Assembly: GCA_963779055.1 (NCBI GenBank)
Contig: CAVZWN010000004.1
Coordinates: 558,001-622,000 of the forward strand
From: Sulfurimicrobium sp963779055
GTDB taxonomy: Bacteria > Pseudomonadota > Gammaproteobacteria > Burkholderiales > Sulfuricellaceae
Direction of reading: 5' to 3'
DNA: 64,000 bases
Shown piece by piece: positions 62,472 through 64,000 of this stretch (position 1 is its first letter; the number at the start of each line of letters is the position of its first letter). The translations under genes and the position numbers were made by a program. Below the pieces are notes generated by a model that was given only the letters and a program-made list of their open reading frames with translations, was not told where the DNA came from and made no database searches.

Positions 62472-63103
62472 CGCCCCCGGTCCTCCCGCCACAGCAGCTT
62501 GTGCAACTGGATCTGGAAACGCACGTCGAGGCGGTCGCGCAAGATCCAGTCAGCCAGTTGGGCCGGATCGAGACTGCCAGCGACCGGAGAAAACAGCACC
62601 GGGCATTTGGCGCTGAGCCGGTGTTCCTGCACCTGCTGGCAGGCCCACTCGTAATCTTCGGCATCGCAGATTACAAATTTGAGTTCGTCATGGGACGTCA
62701 GCAAGGCCAGATTGGCCCAGCGGTTCTTTTCCACTTCACCGGAACCCGGCGTTTTGATATCCACGATGCGCGAAACGCGCGGGTCCACTTTTGAAATATC
62801 CAGGGCACCACTGGTTTCAAGCGAAACCGAATAGCCAGCGTCACACAAAGCACTGAGCAATGCCAGGCATTCCTTCTGCGCCAGCGGTTCGCCGCCGGTC
62901 ACGGTGACATAGCGAGGGCCGTAAGTTGCCACCTGTTCGAGAATGGCGGGGATCTCCATGGCCACGCCTTCGCTGAAGGCATAAGCCGTGTCGCAATACC
63001 CGCAGCGCAGGGGGCAGCCGGTCAGGCGCACAAACACCGTGGGCAGCCCGGCACGGCTGGTTTCCCCCTGCAGGGAATAGAAAATCTCGTTGATACGCAG
63101 CAT
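62468..63103 (-). CDS. queE: 7-carboxy-7-deazaguanine synthase
   Basis: 211 residues. Radical SAM motif TGCPLRCGYCD (C-x3-C-x2-C), with SLQGETSRAGLP and TGGEPLAQ. It forms 7-carboxy-7-deazaguanine from carboxytetrahydropterin. It starts right after cpoB ends and is coupled to queC. Confidence 0.95.
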   Translation of the reverse strand: MLRINEIFYSLQGETSRAGLPTVFVRLTGCPLRCGYCDTAYAFSEGVAMEIPAILEQVATYGPRYVTVTGGEPLAQKECLALLSALCDAGYSVSLETSGALDISKVDPRVSRIVDIKTPGSGEVEKNRWANLALLTSHDELKFVICDAEDYEWACQQVQEHRLSAKCPVLFSPVAGSLDPAQLADWILRDRLDVRFQIQLHKLLWREDRGR

Positions 63104-63970
63104 TTACTTCATGGTTTCGAGGCGGTATTTTGCCTTTTCTGCTGCGTTGCTAACCGGGAACCTGGCCAGCAGATCTTCCAGTGTTTTTCTTGCCGAACCC
63201 ATGTCGCCCATACCCTGCTGGCTGCTTGAGATATTCAGCAGCGCATCCGGCACCTTGGGGCTCTTGGGATAAAGGCTGATCAGCTCCTGCTGGCTGGTAA
63301 TCGCCGACCTGAAATCCTTCAGGTTATAGTAGGAATTACCGATCCAGTATTGAGCGCTAGGGGCCAGCGGGCTTTTCGGATAGGCCTGACTGAACGTCTG
63401 AAAAGCCGCCAGAGCGCCCTGATAGTTGCCGTTCCGGAACTGGTTGAAAGCCGCATCGTAGGTTTTCACCTCCAGCGCCGGGTCTGCCTCGGCTGTCTGG
63501 ACTGGCGCGGTAGCGGGTGCAACAGCTGGCGCAGGCGCTGCCTTGGCAGTGGATTTTTTATCCTTGCCCGCCCTGGACTGACCTTCCGCCCCCGGAGATG
63601 CGGCCGGAGGCACTGCCGCAGCGGCTGCCGCTGTTGCTGCACTCTCCAGCTGGCGCAAACGGGTATCCACGTCGACATACAGATCACGCTGCCGTTTCTG
63701 TATGTTTTCAATATCATGCGCTTGCACTTCCAGCTGACCGCGCATTTTACCCAACTCGGTTTTTAGCGCTTCCAGCTGTGACAGCATCTCCATGCCCTGA
63801 GCGCGCTGCGTGCCCTCGAGGCTGGAAAAACGCGTCTCCAGCTTGCTCTGCTGCTGGACATTCTGCTGCTGCAGTTCGTTGATTTTTTTGTGCGCCTCGT
63901 CGTCCGTAAACAGACCGGCGTGGCACACGCCTGACAGCAGCAAAGCCGGAAGAAGTGCAAGCCTACGCAC
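63104..63970 (-). CDS. cpoB: Cell division coordinator CpoB (YbgF)
   Basis: 288 residues. A signal peptide (to CHA) precedes an N-terminal coiled coil (about 28-95) that forms trimers in the family. An Ala/Pro-rich linker leads to a TPR domain (about 165-285; YDAAFNQFRNGNYQGALAAF, SAQYWIGNSYYNLKDF). It links the Tol-Pal system to cell-wall synthesis. It begins two bases after the pal stop. Confidence 0.95.
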   Translation of the reverse strand: MRRLALLPALLLSGVCHAGLFTDDEAHKKINELQQQNVQQQSKLETRFSSLEGTQRAQGMEMLSQLEALKTELGKMRGQLEVQAHDIENIQKRQRDLYVDVDTRLRQLESAATAAAAAAVPPAASPGAEGQSRAGKDKKSTAKAAPAPAVAPATAPVQTAEADPALEVKTYDAAFNQFRNGNYQGALAAFQTFSQAYPKSPLAPSAQYWIGNSYYNLKDFRSAITSQQELISLYPKSPKVPDALLNISSSQQGMGDMGSARKTLEDLLARFPVSNAAEKAKYRLETMK

Positions 63971-63972
63971 TT

Positions 63973-64000
63973 TTATTCGCCCTGATATACGATATCAGCA
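63973..64000 (-). CDS. pal: Peptidoglycan-associated lipoprotein, last residues only
   Basis: Only the final nine codons are in the window, reading ...ADIVYQGE and stop. This ending and the position directly upstream of cpoB fit Pal, but the assignment is by context. Confidence 0.6.

Noticed and set aside
1..64000. tRNA, rRNA or riboswitch genes
   Set aside because: I read for T-arm signatures and known riboswitch cores by eye and found none I could support; a covariance-model scan would be decisive.

Overview
The window looks like a chromosomal segment of a chemolithotrophic, sulfur-oxidising betaproteobacterium, most like the Sulfuricella/Gallionella group. That placement is inference: it rests on gene content (QmoAB with HdrBC, a tandem TusA-type protein, a YeeE/YedE sulfur transporter, a decaheme outer-membrane conduit, PPi-dependent phosphofructokinase beside a proton-pumping pyrophosphatase) and on betaproteobacterial gene order (exbB-exbD-lpxK-ycaR-kdsB-adk). 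Most of the window is core genome. I saw no tRNA, rRNA, CRISPR array, transposase or phage gene.

Layout. 1-4.2 kb (minus): two-component pair (kinase cut by the window edge), then SulP transporter plus universal stress protein. 4.4-6.7 kb (plus): radC, an NAD(P)H quinone oxidoreductase, rpmB-rpmG and a CNP1-like exported protein. 7-11.5 kb: Yip1-type membrane protein facing a MoxR-DUF58-TgpA transglutaminase module. 11.6-13.6 kb: NUDIX hydrolase and phosphomannomutase. 13.6-19.1 kb (minus): qmoA-qmoB-hdrC-hdrB, an electron-bifurcation-type complex for sulfur metabolism. 19.3-25.3 kb (minus): phosphodiesterase, soluble pyrophosphatase, H+-pyrophosphatase, PPi-phosphofructokinase and adk, a pyrophosphate/adenylate energy cluster. 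25.4-28.5 kb (minus): kdsB, ycaR, lpxK, exbD, exbB (LPS precursors and energised transport). 28.6-29.1 kb: tandem TusA-domain protein. 29.5-31.5 kb (plus): xseA and a membrane-anchored coiled-coil protein. 31.6-34.6 kb: two small exported Gly-rich proteins diverging from ompR-envZ. 34.6-37.4 kb (minus): miaA, mutL. 37.7-41.7 kb (plus): a second MoxR-DUF58 module whose TgpA-like member has lost the transglutaminase core. 41.7-45.3 kb (minus): small RHH-like protein, infA, htpG, a Rossmann-fold protein. 45.5-46.8 kb (plus): small anchored protein and SCO1. 46.9-52.9 kb (minus): an exported Gly-rich protein, a giant outer-membrane protein that looks like two fused beta-barrels, and a decaheme cytochrome c. 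53.1 kb (plus): a divergent FNR-type regulator. 54 kb: third Gly-rich protein. 54.6-60.3 kb (plus): ribF-ileS-lspA-fkpB-ispH. 60.4-64 kb (minus): YeeE/YedE transporter, queC, queE, cpoB and the last codons of pal.

The most interesting block is 46.9-53.9 kb: a putative extracellular electron conduit (decaheme cytochrome plus a ~1190-residue fused porin/MtrB-like protein) opposite an FNR-like regulator, with an FNR-box-like sequence between them. Second are the QmoAB-HdrBC operon, which has no membrane subunit, and the PPi cluster.

Quality caution: at least eight single-base indels break otherwise normal genes between 35.5 and 58 kb (miaA, DUF58, htpG, Gly-rich gene, ileS four times). Essential genes are hit, so most are probably sequence errors. 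Three families of inverted intergenic repeats are also interspersed.
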